A DNA stretch of 64,000 nucleotides from Okeania sp. SIO2C9 (GCF_010672455.1 NZ_JAAHGO010000025.1:1-64000); one strand, 5' to 3'. Positions 38,491-48,530 are shown, numbered from the stretch's first letter. Program-made: numbers and translations. The notes: a model not told the origin generated them from the sequence alone.

Positions 38491-39958
38491 ATGATAATTA
38501 CTCATTGCTACAAAATTAAGCCCACTCCTGAACAGTCAGTCAAAATTGATTATTGGCTAGAGTTGTTACGAAGACATTGGAATTATGCTCTTGGTCAAAG
38601 ACTAGATTGGTTAAATAGAACTAGATGTCAAATTGACCGTTGCTCACTAATTTCATGTCCTATTGGCGAGATTTCTAGTAGGCCAGATTATTATTTTCAG
38701 CAATCAGCACTTAAACAGACAAAACAGTTATTTCCCGACTACAAAGAAATATATTCAGAAGTTCAACAAATTAACCTACAAAGACTAGATAAAGCTTGGA
38801 AACGTTGGCTAACACCTGGTAAAACTGGTAAACGTGGAGGACGACCAAGATTTAAAAAATCAGGAAAGTTACGGTCATTCTGTTTTAGTAGAGTTAATCA
38901 TTCCAAAGCAGTAATGAAATTTGATGGAAAACAAATAATTACTACGAGGTTTGGTGCTATTCCAGTCATAGTTCATAGACCAATTCCAGATGGATTAACG
39001 ATTAAAACTGCAACTATAACCAAAAACGCTGACGGTTATTATATAAGTTTCAGTTTAGAAGATAAGTCGATTCCTAGTTTAATTCCTACAGAAAATATCA
39101 AAACTGCTGTAGGTATAGATGTCGGTTTAAAAGAGTTCTTAACTACCAATACTGGTGAAACTGTTTCTGTTCCTAAATTCTATAGAAAATCCCAATCTAA
39201 TTTAGCAAGAAAGCAAAAAAAAGTATCTAGAAAAGAAATTGGGTCAAACAATTGGAGGGTAGCACAAAATAAAATAGCTAGACTACATCAACATATTGCT
39301 AGACAAAGAGAAGATTTCCATGTGCATTACTGCTCATAAATTAGTTAAAGAATATGATTTAATTGCTTTAGAAGACCTAAAGATTAGAGGTTTAGCTAAA
39401 AACACTAAACTCTCAAAATCAATTTATGATGTAGGTAAATAATGAATAATGAATAATGAATAATGAATGATCTCAAATCCGTTGGCTTCACAGTAGTATA
39501 ATTCTGTCGATCATCATACAATCGGCAAGGGTAAATGGCCATCATTCCCTACAATATAGACTCTGATCTTTAAAGATTAAATAACACCGATACTACCGGA
39601 TTTGATATGATTCTTTAATTATTAATTATTAATTATTAATTATTAATTATTTAAGGTGTTCATGTAGGTAGGGGCGAATGGCCATTCGCCCCTACATCCT
39701 CACAATACATCACAAAATTGTAGTAATTGTGGCCTAAAAGTCCCTAAGACTTTATCAGTTAGAACTCATTCTTGTCCTAAATGTAAAGTAGTTTTAGATA
39801 GAGATGAAAACGCTGCAATTAATATATTAAATAAAGCGTTAAACGAGGTGGGTATCATCTTGTCTGCTTGTGGAGGCTTAGATGTTAATCGGCCTGTGTT
39901 CGCGCAGCGTTGCGCAGCAAAACAAGAAACTTCTTTGTTTGAGAAGCTCCCGTTATAA
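38491..39958 (+). pseudogene. tnpB: TnpB, frameshifted and interrupted by repeats
   Basis: An intact first part (38491-39339; MIITHCYKIKPTPEQ, RRHWNYALGQRLDW, RuvC-I VGIDVGLKEF) ends by a frameshift near 39320. The next frame continues TAHKLVKEYDLIALEDLKIRGL (RuvC-II) to SIYDVG at about 39435. After about 270 bp of inserted repeats, the reading resumes at about 39707 with TSQNCSNCGLKV, SCPKCKVVLDRDENAAINIL (zinc ribbon and RuvC-III with the normal Asp) and ends FEKLPL. About 25-30 codons are lost at the insertion. It belongs to a different TnpB lineage from 36666-37970 and is the parent type of the deletion derivative at 59404. Confidence 0.85.
39437..39706. repeat. Repeat cluster inserted in TnpB, including family B
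   Basis: Starts with AATAATG heptamers. Next comes a family B element (39469-39609; GATCTCAAATCCG to CGGATTTGATAT), then AATTATT heptamers (39612-39652), then a perfect 28-bp palindrome (39668-39695, half-site GTAGGGGCGAATGG). All of it replaces coding sequence of the TnpB gene. Confidence 0.75.
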
Positions 39959-40344
39959 TCGCTCTTATTTAACGGGAGAGAACTTCACAATTAAACACTA
40001 GCTTTCACAGGTAGAATGGCTTCAGCAATTATACTGAAAAAAAATTAAAATTTCCACTTTGTATAGACTACTAATTAAAGTCGTGAATGAGGAAATTGTG
40101 TGAATATTCATCAAATTCATCCTCAGTTTTTTTGACTTTCCTCAAAAAAAGTGCTATTTACAAAGATTTCCAAAATTTAACTCTACAGTATATAAACTTT
40201 TGACTATTTAATTTTGACTTTTGACTTTTATGCCTGGATAACCATTAAAAAAATTGATCTTTAGTTTTGATCCCAGGAAAGTCTGTGTAAGAATGCTTAT
40301 TAGTTTTGTCTACTTAATTAAGAATTATAAAGTAACCATAAATT
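39959..40344. other. Element end and ndhF upstream region
   Basis: 39959-39985 contains the second arm (TTTAACGGGAG) of the TnpB element's right-end hairpin, which begins inside the last codons. From there to the ndhF start the DNA is AT-rich with a TTTTGACTTTTGACTTT run (40197-40230). No clear promoter was assigned. Confidence 0.4.
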
Positions 40345-42438
40345 ATGGAAGCACTTTATCAATATGCCTGGCTGATTCCATTATTGCCCCTACTTGGAGC
40401 AATGGTAGTTGGCCTGGGACTAATATCCTATAGTCAAGCCACAAGTAATTTGCGACGGGGATCTGCAATATTTATAGTCTCCCTGTTAGGAACTGCAATG
40501 GTTCTCTCCTTTGCCATTCTCTGGAGTCAAATTAATGGCCATGAAACCTATACTCAAATGTTTGAGTGGGCAGCAGCAGGTGACTTTAGACTAAGTATGG
40601 GCTACACCATCGACCATCTGACTGCCCTAATGTTAGTCATTGTAACTACTGTTGCCTTTTTGGTAATGGTCTACACCGATGGCTACATGGCTCACGACCC
40701 TGGTTATGTACGCTTTTATGCCTACTTGAGCTTATTTAGCTCCTCAATGTTGGGTCTAGTTGTCTCTCCAAACCTCGTCCAGGTTTATATCTTTTGGGAA
40801 CTGGTGGGTGTATCTTCCTACCTACTAATAGGTTTCTGGTACGACCGGAAAGCAGCAGCTGATGCCTGCCAAAAAGCTTTTGTGACCAACCGCGTCGGTG
40901 ACTTTGGTCTGCTATTGGGGATGCTCGGAATTTACTGGGCGACTGGTAGCTTTGAATTTGAAGTCATGGGCGTTCGTCTAGAACAACTGGTAGAAACAGG
41001 CGCTCTGAGTGCTGGTTTAGCTACTCTATTTGGTGTTTTAGTCTTTTTAGGACCTGCGGCCAAGTCGGCTCAATTCCCATTGCACGTTTGGCTACCAGAT
41101 GCGATGGAAGGCCCTACTCCAATTTCTGCTCTAATCCACGCAGCGACAATGGTAGCTGCTGGGGTTTTCCTAGTGGCGCGGATGTATCCAGTATTTGAAC
41201 ATCTGCCAGTAGTAATGAATATTATTGCTTGGACAGGAGCCTTCACGGCTTTTCTAGGAGCAACGATCGCCATTACTCAAAATGACATTAAAAAAGGTCT
41301 TGCCTATTCCACTATTTCCCAATTGGGATATATGGTCATGGCAATGGGTGTGGGAGCTTATAGCGCCGGACTATTTCACCTAATGACCCACGCTTATTTC
41401 AAAGCCATGTTGTTTTTGTGTTCCGGTTCAGTTATTCATGGTATGGAAGCTGTTGTCGGTCATAACCCAGTTTTGGCACAAGATATGCGGTTAATGGGCG
41501 GACTACGCAAATATATGCCTGTTACCTCTGCTTGTTTTTTAATTGGTACTCTGGCAATTTGCGGTATCCCTCCTTTTGCTGGTTTTTGGTCAAAGGATGA
41601 AATTCTGGGCAGTGCTTTTGGAGCAAACCCCGCTTTGTGGTTGATCGGTTGGGCAACTGCTGGAATGACTGCTTTTTATATGTTCCGGATGTATTTCTCC
41701 ACTTTTGAGGGAGAGTTCCGGGGTAACGATGAGCAGATTAAACAGCAATTAATGGCTGCAAACTCTACAGGTGACAAGGTCGAGATGACCCCAGCGGTTG
41801 CTTTCGGACCTGGCGCAATGGACCCGAAAGAATTAGAACACGGCCATGATGACCATGACCATGACCACGACCACGGTCATCATAGTGACTCTCCCCATGA
41901 GTCTCCTATTAGCATGACTTTACCATTGATGGTTTTAGCGATTCCTTCAATGATTATTGGTTTGTTAGGAACGCCTTTTGCTAATTATTTTGAGCAATTT
42001 ATCTATGCACCAGGAGAATCTTTGGCAGAGGTGCTAGAGGGACTAGCTGAGTTTGACCTGACTGAATTTTTGATTATGGCAGGTAACTCTGTGGGTATTG
42101 CTTTAATTGGCATTACCTTTGCTTCCTTGATGTACTTGAGTCGTAAAATTGACCCTAGTGCGATCGCTGAAAAAATCAAACCTCTTTACAACTTCTCTCT
42201 CAACAAGTGGTATCTAGATGACCTCAATGACTTTCTATTTGTTAAAGGTAGTCGTCGTCTAGCACGTCAAGTTTTGGAAGTAGACTACAAAGTAGTTGAT
42301 GGAGCTGTTAACTTAACAGGTTTTATTACACTTCTAACTGGGGAAGGTTTGAAATATTTAGAAAATGGTCGCGCTCAGTTTTATGCCCTCATTGTATTTG
42401 TAGCGGTGTTGGGTTTAGTTGTTTTCTCTGGAGTTTAG
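40345..42438 (+). CDS. ndhF: NAD(P)H-quinone oxidoreductase subunit 5 (NdhF1)
   Basis: 697 residues, about 15-16 transmembrane helices. It is the distal proton-pumping antiporter-like subunit of photosynthetic NDH-1 in the thylakoid membrane, which takes electrons from ferredoxin to plastoquinone for respiration and cyclic flow. Seen: MEALYQYAWLIPLLPLLGA, VYIFWELVGVSSYLLIGFW, the conserved GPAAKSAQFPLHVWLPDAMEGPTPISALIHAATM, and TQNDIKKGLAYSTISQLGYMVMA, with the lysines and glutamate of the proton channel. A His/Asp-rich loop (HGHDDHDHDHDHGHH, about 508-522) is an insertion that could bind metal. Pairing with ndhD downstream identifies the NDH-1L type (NdhF1) rather than the CO2-uptake NdhF3/F4. 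Confidence 0.93.
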   Translation: MEALYQYAWLIPLLPLLGAMVVGLGLISYSQATSNLRRGSAIFIVSLLGTAMVLSFAILWSQINGHETYTQMFEWAAAGDFRLSMGYTIDHLTALMLVIVTTVAFLVMVYTDGYMAHDPGYVRFYAYLSLFSSSMLGLVVSPNLVQVYIFWELVGVSSYLLIGFWYDRKAAADACQKAFVTNRVGDFGLLLGMLGIYWATGSFEFEVMGVRLEQLVETGALSAGLATLFGVLVFLGPAAKSAQFPLHVWLPDAMEGPTPISALIHAATMVAAGVFLVARMYPVFEHLPVVMNIIAWTGAFTAFLGATIAITQNDIKKGLAYSTISQLGYMVMAMGVGAYSAGLFHLMTHAYFKAMLFLCSGSVIHGMEAVVGHNPVLAQDMRLMGGLRKYMPVTSACFLIGTLAICGIPPFAGFWSKDEILGSAFGANPALWLIGWATAGMTAFYMFRMYFSTFEGEFRGNDEQIKQQLMAANSTGDKVEMTPAVAFGPGAMDPKELEHGHDDHDHDHDHGHHSDSPHESPISMTLPLMVLAIPSMIIGLLGTPFANYFEQFIYAPGESLAEVLEGLAEFDLTEFLIMAGNSVGIALIGITFASLMYLSRKIDPSAIAEKIKPLYNFSLNKWYLDDLNDFLFVKGSRRLARQVLEVDYKVVDGAVNLTGFITLLTGEGLKYLENGRAQFYALIVFVAVLGLVVFSGV

Positions 42439-42472
42439 AGGGAACAGGGAACAGGGAACAGGCTGTTTCATT

Positions 42473-42716
42473 CTCGATAGAAACGGAGACGCGGAGACAC
42501 GGAGACACGGGGATGGAGGCTTTTAATCATAAATTAAAAGTTGGCTTTTCACCCTCGATAGAAACGGAGACGCGGAGACACGGAGACACGGGGATGGAGG
42601 CTTTTAATCATAAATTAAAAGTTGGTTTTTCACCCTCGATAGAAACGGAGACGCGGAGACATGGAGACACGGGGATGGAGGCTTTTAATCATAAATTAAA
42701 AGTTGGCTTTCACCCA
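42473..42716. repeat. 81-bp tandem repeat, three copies, between ndhF and ndhD
   Basis: Units start at 42473, 42554 and 42635 with CTCGATAGAAACGGAGACG and contain GGAGGCTTTTAATCATAAAT. They differ by only a few bases. Because 81 is a multiple of three, a repeated frame runs through them, but it has no gene-like start signal or similarity. A TTCTTCC heptamer run follows at about 42837-42880. Confidence 0.9.
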
Positions 42717-42909
42717 AAGAAGTATAACTGCCCATAACTTTCTCCCCGTAAGGCTTTGAGATAAACGCAAAAACTTAGAATGAAACAGCTTTGAGGGAAC
42801 AGGGAACAGAAAATTAACAATTTCGAGTAATATTTCTTCTTCTTCCTTCTTCCTTCTTCCTTCTTCCTTCTTCCTTCTTCAAACATTTTAAAAGTGGGAT
42901 TTGATATTT

Positions 42910-44490
42910 ATGACTAATTTTCCTTGGTTGACTACAATCATCCTATTTCCAGTAGCTGCATCGTTGCTAATTCCGATTATTCCGGATAAAGACGGCAAAA
43001 CGGTACGGTGGTACGCCTTAATTGTTGGATTAATTGATTTTGCTATTATCACTACTGCCTTCTGTACTGGGTATGACACGAGTAACCCTGAGCTTCAACT
43101 TGTAGAAAGTTATGCTTGGGTGCCGCAATTAGACTTAAATTGGTCAGTGGGAGCTGATGGTTTATCCATGCCATTAATTATCCTGACTGGGTTTATCACA
43201 ACTCTGGCAATTATGGCAGCGTGGCCTGTAACTTTTAAGCCAAAGCTATTTTATTTCTTGATGTTGTTAATGTACGGCGGTCAAATAGCTGTGTTTGCTG
43301 TGCAGGATATGTTGCTATTTTTCCTGGTTTGGGAATTAGAATTAGTACCAGTTTACCTAATTCTCTCTATCTGGGGAGGCAAAAAACGGTTGTATGCAGC
43401 AACTAAGTTTATTCTTTATACCGCAGGTGGTTCGCTGTTTATTTTGATAGCAGCATTAACAATGGCGTTTTATGGCGATACTGTTACTTTTGATATGAGG
43501 GCGGTTGCTGCGAAAGATTACGCTCTGAATTTGCAACTCTTATTATATGGAGCGTTTTTGATTGCTTATGCTGTAAAATTACCAATTTTCCCATTACATA
43601 CCTGGTTGCCTGATGCTCACGGGGAAGCAACTGCACCTGCTCATATGTTGCTAGCAGGAATTCTGTTAAAAATGGGTGGTTACGCTCTGTTGCGGATGAA
43701 TGCAGGAATGTTACCTGATGCTCATGCAGTGTTTGCTCCTATATTGGTAATTTTGGGGGTTGTCAATATTGTCTATGCTGCTTTGACTTCGTTTGCTCAA
43801 CGAAACTTGAAGCGGAAAATTGCTTATTCTTCGATTTCTCACATGGGTTTTGTGTTGATTGGTATGGCTTCGTTTACCAATATTGGTATGAGTGGAGCTG
43901 TACTGCAAATGATTTCCCACGGTTTGATCGGGGCGAGTTTGTTCTTTTTAGTGGGAGCTACTTATGACCGTACCCATACTTTAATATTGGATGAAATGGG
44001 TGGTGTCGGTCAGAAGATGAAGAAAGTGTTCGCTATGTGGACGACTTGTTCCATGGCTTCTTTGGCATTACCTGGAATGAGTGGGTTTGTGGCAGAGGTG
44101 ATGATATTTATTGGTTTTGCCACCAGTGATGCTTATAATCCAACTTTCAAGGTATTGGTAATATTCTTGGCGGCAGTGGGAGTGATTTTGACTCCAATTT
44201 ATCTGTTGTCAATGTTGCGGGAGATTTTGTACGGTCCTGAGAATAAGGAGTTAGTAGAACATGAAGTTCTCAAGGATGCCGAACCCCGCGAGGTGTTTAT
44301 TATCGGTTGTTTGTTGGTGCCAATTATTGGTATTGGTTTGTATCCCAAGATTGTAACTCAGATTTATGATGCGACGACAGTACAGTTGACAGCGCGGTTG
44401 CGAGATGCTGTACCAACGTTGATTGAATCTGGAGAAGTGGCATTGAATAGTGAGTCTGAATTGTTGATGCGTGCGCCTGCGATTAAGTAG
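42910..44490 (+). CDS. ndhD: NAD(P)H-quinone oxidoreductase subunit 4 (NdhD1)
   Basis: 526 residues from ATG 42910 ([12 protein letters not shown]); a TTG three codons upstream is less likely. About 14 transmembrane helices. It is an antiporter-like proton-pumping subunit next to NdhF in the NDH-1 membrane arm. Conserved: [22 protein letters not shown] with the key glutamate, [37 protein letters not shown], and [21 protein letters not shown]. NdhD1 and NdhF1 together define the NDH-1L complex of respiration and cyclic electron flow. The gap to ndhF (about 470 bp) is filled by tandem repeats, so the pair may or may not be one transcript. Confidence 0.93.
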   Translation: MTNFPWLTTIILFPVAASLLIPIIPDKDGKTVRWYALIVGLIDFAIITTAFCTGYDTSNPELQLVESYAWVPQLDLNWSVGADGLSMPLIILTGFITTLAIMAAWPVTFKPKLFYFLMLLMYGGQIAVFAVQDMLLFFLVWELELVPVYLILSIWGGKKRLYAATKFILYTAGGSLFILIAALTMAFYGDTVTFDMRAVAAKDYALNLQLLLYGAFLIAYAVKLPIFPLHTWLPDAHGEATAPAHMLLAGILLKMGGYALLRMNAGMLPDAHAVFAPILVILGVVNIVYAALTSFAQRNLKRKIAYSSISHMGFVLIGMASFTNIGMSGAVLQMISHGLIGASLFFLVGATYDRTHTLILDEMGGVGQKMKKVFAMWTTCSMASLALPGMSGFVAEVMIFIGFATSDAYNPTFKVLVIFLAAVGVILTPIYLLSMLREILYGPENKELVEHEVLKDAEPREVFIIGCLLVPIIGIGLYPKIVTQIYDATTVQLTARLRDAVPTLIESGEVALNSESELLMRAPAIK

Positions 44491-44512
44491 TAAAACTTTT
44501 AGAGTGCGTTAA

Positions 44513-44578
44513 TAAACCGGGTTTATCAAGGAAATTTAGTGGTTTGAACCACAATACCATGACCATAAACCCGGTTTC
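44513..44578. terminator. Inverted repeat after ndhD
   Basis: AAACCGGGTTTA pairs with TAAACCCGGTTT across a 40-base loop, followed by CTTGG. The position just after ndhD suits a terminator or a processing and stability hairpin, though the loop is long and this may be a repeat. Confidence 0.4.
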
Positions 44579-44637
44579 TTGGTTGCTTTGCGTAAGTCGT
44601 GCTGATGAAATTGGTATAATTGATATAGCACTAAGAA

Positions 44638-44723
44638 TTACAGCGCTTTTCAGACAAATGAACCACATCGTCACCATCAAAACCTTGTAGGGACGTTCCA
44701 TGGAACGATGAAAACTGCTGTAA
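44638..44723. repeat. Family E inverted-end repeat
   Basis: TTACAGCGCTTTTCA at the left and TGAAAACTGCTGTAA at the right, with a small GGGACGTTCCATGGAACG palindrome inside. A related, longer copy is at 15623-15753. A family A half-end (TTGCGTAAGTC) precedes it at 44588, and a small GCATTCCGTAGGAAA palindrome follows at 44754. Confidence 0.65.
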
Positions 44724-44822
44724 GGTTAGGACATTTCTAAATCCCGTTTGCGCAGCATTCCGTAGGAAAAGCCTTTAAAATCCCCTGTTCCCTGTTCCCT
44801 AGCGCGTAGCGCTATAACTGAA

Positions 44823-45461
44823 ATGACAGTCACCATACCTATTAACAAAATTGAGCTTCACCCAGGTAGTCTCATTACCCTAAATGACTTAACCTGGGAA
44901 CAGTTTGAAGCATTTCTAGAAGAAAAAGAAGCTAACGGAATCAAGACACGAGTCGCTTACAGTCAAGAAACTTTAACCATTATGTCTCCTCTTCCTGCTC
45001 ACGAACGACCGCACCGAATTATTAGTGATATTGTGAAAGTATTGCTGGATAGTCAAGAGCGAGACTGGGAAGAGTTCGGTTCAACAACCTTTAGGAAAAA
45101 AGCTAAAAAAGTCGGTCTAGAACCTGATACTTGTTTTTATATCCAAAACGCTCAAAAAATGCGCTCTCGAATGAGGATAGATCTGACTGTAGATCCACCT
45201 CCAGATTTAGCTATTGAGGTAGATGTCACATCCAAAACTACTCTTGATGCTTATGAAGCTTTAGCAGTTCCAGAATTATGGATTTATACTGAAGAAAAAT
45301 TCACGATTCAGGTTTTTACCGATGGATTATATGTAGAATCATCTATCAGTCCTACTTTTCCCAATTTACCTATCTTAGAATTAATTCCTAATTTAGTCAA
45401 CCAGGTATTAACGATGGGTAGCAGTAAAATGCTAAGAGAGTTGAGGAAGAAAATGAGTTAG
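44823..45461 (+). CDS. Uma2-family endonuclease-like protein
   Basis: 212 residues, full length for Uma2 (DUF820), which has a PD-(D/E)XK-like fold. Seen: WEQFEAFLEEKE, RVAYSQETLTIMSPLPAHERPH, FRKKAKKVGLEPDTCFYIQN, DLTVDPPPDLAIEVDVTSKT with the acidic core, and a C-terminal ALAVPELWIYTEE. Cyanobacteria carry dozens of Uma2 genes; biological function is unproven and may relate to mobile DNA. It starts a small accessory cluster with the PIN, DUF4926 and HsdR_N genes. It is distinct from the Uma2 at 48531, which has the EYWIIDF subgroup motif. Confidence 0.85.
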   Translation: MTVTIPINKIELHPGSLITLNDLTWEQFEAFLEEKEANGIKTRVAYSQETLTIMSPLPAHERPHRIISDIVKVLLDSQERDWEEFGSTTFRKKAKKVGLEPDTCFYIQNAQKMRSRMRIDLTVDPPPDLAIEVDVTSKTTLDAYEALAVPELWIYTEEKFTIQVFTDGLYVESSISPTFPNLPILELIPNLVNQVLTMGSSKMLRELRKKMS

Positions 45462-45490
45462 AGTCGAGTAGTAGACTAACACAAATAAAA

Positions 45491-45910
45491 CTGTTTGTAG
45501 ATATATGGGGATGGTTAACTCTGCACTATAAAAATGAATCAAAACATCAGGAAACTGTAAATTTGTATCGGCGTTTTACCTCTCAAAATCAGAGAATTTA
45601 TACAACAGATTATGTCTTAGATGAAACTTTTACCTTGTTTTTCAAGCGACTACATCCTGCTCTTGCAAGTCAGTCTATGAAATTGTTGATAGAGGTGTTT
45701 AAGGCAGAAAAATTTAATCTGGTTTGGATTACGGAAGAGCGCTTTTTTAAAGCACAAGAATTAAGGATTAAGTTTGTAGATAAACCCCTAATTTCATTTA
45801 CTGACTTGACTTCAATGGTGGTAATGAAAGAATTTGGTATTGAATATGTTTTAACTGGAGATGCTCATTTTATTCAAGTTGGTATGGGATTTCAAAAGAT
45901 ACCTCAATAA
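45491..45910 (+). pseudogene. PIN-domain ribonuclease (VapC-like) lacking a usual start codon
   Basis: The protein-like frame starts at LFVDIWGWLTLHYKNESKHQ (from 45491) and continues to the stop at 45910. It includes the four acidic positions of a PIN nuclease: FVDIW, LDETFT, FTDLTS and TGDAHF. The first, essential Asp lies upstream of the earliest conventional start in this frame (TTG at 45563), and no ATG, GTG or TTG exists between the preceding in-frame stop and that Asp. So either a rare start (ATA or CTG) is used or the start codon was lost. No VapB-like antitoxin lies upstream; the Uma2 gene ends 30 bp before. Confidence 0.7.
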
Positions 45911-45979
45911 TTAATAATTGTTGTTATTAAACTATTGCGCAATGGTAAAGTAATGCTGTTCTCTGTTCCCTCTTTTCTT

Positions 45980-46225
45980 ATGAATGACATCAAATTACAT
46001 GACACTGTAGCTTTAACAGAGAATATGAAAACTACACAATTTATGACTGATAAAGAAATAGTATTACCTAGAGGTCAAGTAGGAACTGTGGTAGAAATTT
46101 ACGAGCAAGGAAAAGCTTTTGAGGTGGAATTTGCTAATAAAAATGGGCAAACTTACGCATTAGTATCCCTCGAAATTGAAAAACTAATGTTGCTGCATAT
46201 AGACTGTTCCAATCTAACATTTTGA
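45980..46225 (+). CDS. DUF4926 domain protein
   Basis: 81 residues from the ATG at 45980 (MNDIKLHDTVAL), preferred over the longer frame from 45935 because the family starts with this segment. Signature: IKLHDTVALTENM, RGQVGTVVEIYEQGKAFEVEF and NGQTYALVSLEIEKL. DUF4926 proteins are small SH3-like folds often found beside toxin-like or DUF6883 genes in cyanobacteria, with an antitoxin role suspected but not shown. Here it lies 70 bp after the PIN gene. It is a candidate partner of that gene only by position. Confidence 0.75.
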   Translation: MNDIKLHDTVALTENMKTTQFMTDKEIVLPRGQVGTVVEIYEQGKAFEVEFANKNGQTYALVSLEIEKLMLLHIDCSNLTF

Positions 46226-46369
46226 GTGGCGTAAATATTTATTCTGTGTGATACATAACTGTGGGAATAAAATAGATAATATACTTTCCCCTTCTCACTC
46301 TCGCTAGAAGATTTTTATAACTTCTAGGTAACGCAAAGATATTGAAAACAAAGGGGGTTTTATTGTATT

Positions 46370-48385
46370 TTACTGATATCTATTTGGATAAACATGATGC
46401 TCTTCAAAGCGACTTAATTCCCAAAGCGGTATTAGAGCATTTTTGGCAGCATTAAGTTGAGCTTGAGAGTAGTGGAGATCATCCTCAGACTCTAAAAGAC
46501 AACTAAATGTCCGAGACATTAAATCTACATAAGAACTATTTTCAAATTCTAAATTACTAATTCTTTCTACTTGTTGGTCTAAAAAATTTACCACACGTTC
46601 GTAACTCCAGTTACCCTCATTAGCGAACTTTAGCCGTTCATTTTTACTAGAGAGTTTATATTTAATTGCTCTTAATTTTCCAGTAATATAATGCGTTTCT
46701 GATACTTCACTATCTCTAACTAAATTTGTACAAGTTTGGTAGTAAGAGTATAATAGTGAAGCATCAATTGCTTTCGACCTTCTGATAGTCCATTGTTGAA
46801 TATAACAAATATAAGGTTTTAGCTGACTAGCTTCATAAATTTTTTTAATGGGAATAAGTTTTTCTTCTGCATCATCTAAAATACTATCTTCAAACTCAGT
46901 TTGATCTCGATTATGGAAATAGTAATCAAGGACTTTGGGGATAAACTTTTCTAATAACCACTTTTTAGTATAGGTAGCAGTCCAAAACCCTCTGTGGCCT
47001 ACATTTTTTTGCCATGAGTCATAATACTTGTCAAAAAATTCTAATTCATAACTGCTCAAAAAATAGATTATATCAATACTATAATATGAATCTATATTGG
47101 GGTTTAAGCTAGGCCAAACATTGGTTTGCTCTGGATAATTACTTCTACTACAAGGACGACAAACTTTAATATATCTTACTTTCTCAAAAATATGCCAATT
47201 TGAGTTTCCATCATCATAACTAAACTCCCTGACAAATTTAAGCATTAATTTCCACAATTCTTTGGTGACTGAAAACAGCTTAAAACCTTGAAAATATTCA
47301 AGATTAACTGGCTCAAATTCAGATGCTTCAAGAATATTCTCAGATTCGATAATTATACGTTTGTATTCTGAAAAAACCTCATCAACACAATCACATAAAT
47401 CTTGAGTTTCTGCTGCTGATAAAATTACTGTTGTTCCACTTAAACTTGCTTCAAAATAATTATCTTCTAATTTTCTAAGAAAACTACGAGTTCCACAGTG
47501 AGATTTCGTTTTTAATCCCATCATTAAGTTGCCAAGTATTTCTTGATGACTTAAATAAATTGTTGAACCTCTTAAAATTATGCTACTAAACTCTATTGTA
47601 CAATCACCCTCATCAAATGCTGTTGGCAAATTACATTCTATTGCTACTTTAGCTTTAACAACCCTTAAGTAATTTTTTCCTCTAGTAATAGAAGGTTCAA
47701 AGTCACCTTTATCTAAAATAGCTTGTATATGTGGATGACATTGCAAAGCTTTTTCTAAAGATACATATTGACTATGAGTTAAGTCATTTGCTGTATTTTC
47801 ATTAATTTGTTTGACAATTTCAAAGTTGAGTTGTTTATAGAATTCTGAGGCTATTTTTCTATCTTTAAGTTCATCAATATTAATATCAAATATAGATTCT
47901 TCTATACGGTGGCGAGGTCGCTTTAAAACTTTTACTTGATAGCCATTAGTTATTACTAAAAAAACAGACTTAAGATGGTCACCATAAAATTTAGCTTGTT
48001 TAATATGTGGTTCTAAATTTTTTTCTGTAGGCTTTTTTGCTTCAACAATAATCAGTGAGGTCTCAGCATTCTGTTTTTCTTGTTCATTTGTTGAAAAATA
48101 GACATGATCTGCTTCTGGATCTCTACCTTGTTTTTTGCCTGGTTGATAAGTTTTTATAGGATATTTACCTCGGCGATTATTTTCTGGATAACCTAATAGT
48201 TGAAAAAAGGGTAAGACAAATTTAGTTTCAACATCATCTTCATTTTGTAGAAGTTGTGGATTAAAATTACTTATCCACTCAATTAATAAGTCAATTTGAT
48301 GATGATTTGACATATTTTTTTTCAATAAATTTATTTGAAGATGTTTTGGTTGTGCTATTATAACATAGCATATCTGAGTTCTCAT
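46370..48385 (-). CDS. Solitary HsdR_N-type (PD-(D/E)XK) nuclease domain protein
   Basis: 671 residues. The N-terminal part (about 30-160) resembles the type I restriction HsdR_N domain: NEDDVETKFVLPFFQLLGYP, then GRDPEADHVYF and TSLIIVEAKKP, giving the D-x(n)-E-x-K catalytic triad, then HIKQAKFYG and VFLVITNGYQVKVLKR. The rest (about 200-671) is helical, has no helicase motifs, and is not recognised. Without HsdM or HsdS nearby it is not a conventional type I system. Such stand-alone proteins occur in defence islands, but a role is inference. MSNHHQIDLL (48313) is the more likely start. Confidence 0.7.
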   Translation of the reverse strand: MRTQICYVIIAQPKHLQINLLKKNMSNHHQIDLLIEWISNFNPQLLQNEDDVETKFVLPFFQLLGYPENNRRGKYPIKTYQPGKKQGRDPEADHVYFSTNEQEKQNAETSLIIVEAKKPTEKNLEPHIKQAKFYGDHLKSVFLVITNGYQVKVLKRPRHRIEESIFDINIDELKDRKIASEFYKQLNFEIVKQINENTANDLTHSQYVSLEKALQCHPHIQAILDKGDFEPSITRGKNYLRVVKAKVAIECNLPTAFDEGDCTIEFSSIILRGSTIYLSHQEILGNLMMGLKTKSHCGTRSFLRKLEDNYFEASLSGTTVILSAAETQDLCDCVDEVFSEYKRIIIESENILEASEFEPVNLEYFQGFKLFSVTKELWKLMLKFVREFSYDDGNSNWHIFEKVRYIKVCRPCSRSNYPEQTNVWPSLNPNIDSYYSIDIIYFLSSYELEFFDKYYDSWQKNVGHRGFWTATYTKKWLLEKFIPKVLDYYFHNRDQTEFEDSILDDAEEKLIPIKKIYEASQLKPYICYIQQWTIRRSKAIDASLLYSYYQTCTNLVRDSEVSETHYITGKLRAIKYKLSSKNERLKFANEGNWSYERVVNFLDQQVERISNLEFENSSYVDLMSRTFSCLLESEDDLHYSQAQLNAAKNALIPLWELSRFEEHHVYPNRYQ

Positions 48386-48486
48386 GTTTTGAGAACATCA
48401 ATTGTCTAAAGTCTGACTCATAACCAATAAAACTTATAATTAAATTATTAAATTATGATATTAGATTTCACCCACTACATAAAAAT

Positions 48487-48528
48487 ATGACTGATAACTG
48501 ATAACTGATAACTGATAACTGATAACTG
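48487..48528. repeat. Heptanucleotide tandem repeat (CTGATAA) before a Uma2 gene
   Basis: Five to six CTGATAA units run directly into the Uma2 start codon at 48531, replacing a normal ribosome-binding region. No purine-rich site remains between the array and the ATG. Confidence 0.85.
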
Positions 48529-48530
48529 AA

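Noticed and set aside
42473-42716. Possible CRISPR array
   Set aside because: Units are contiguous and identical along their whole length, so there are no variable spacers, and no cas genes are present.
42513-42737. Open frame made of three repeats of 27 residues between ndhF and ndhD
   Set aside because: It is only the 81-bp tandem repeat read in frame; no ribosome-binding site or homology was recognised.
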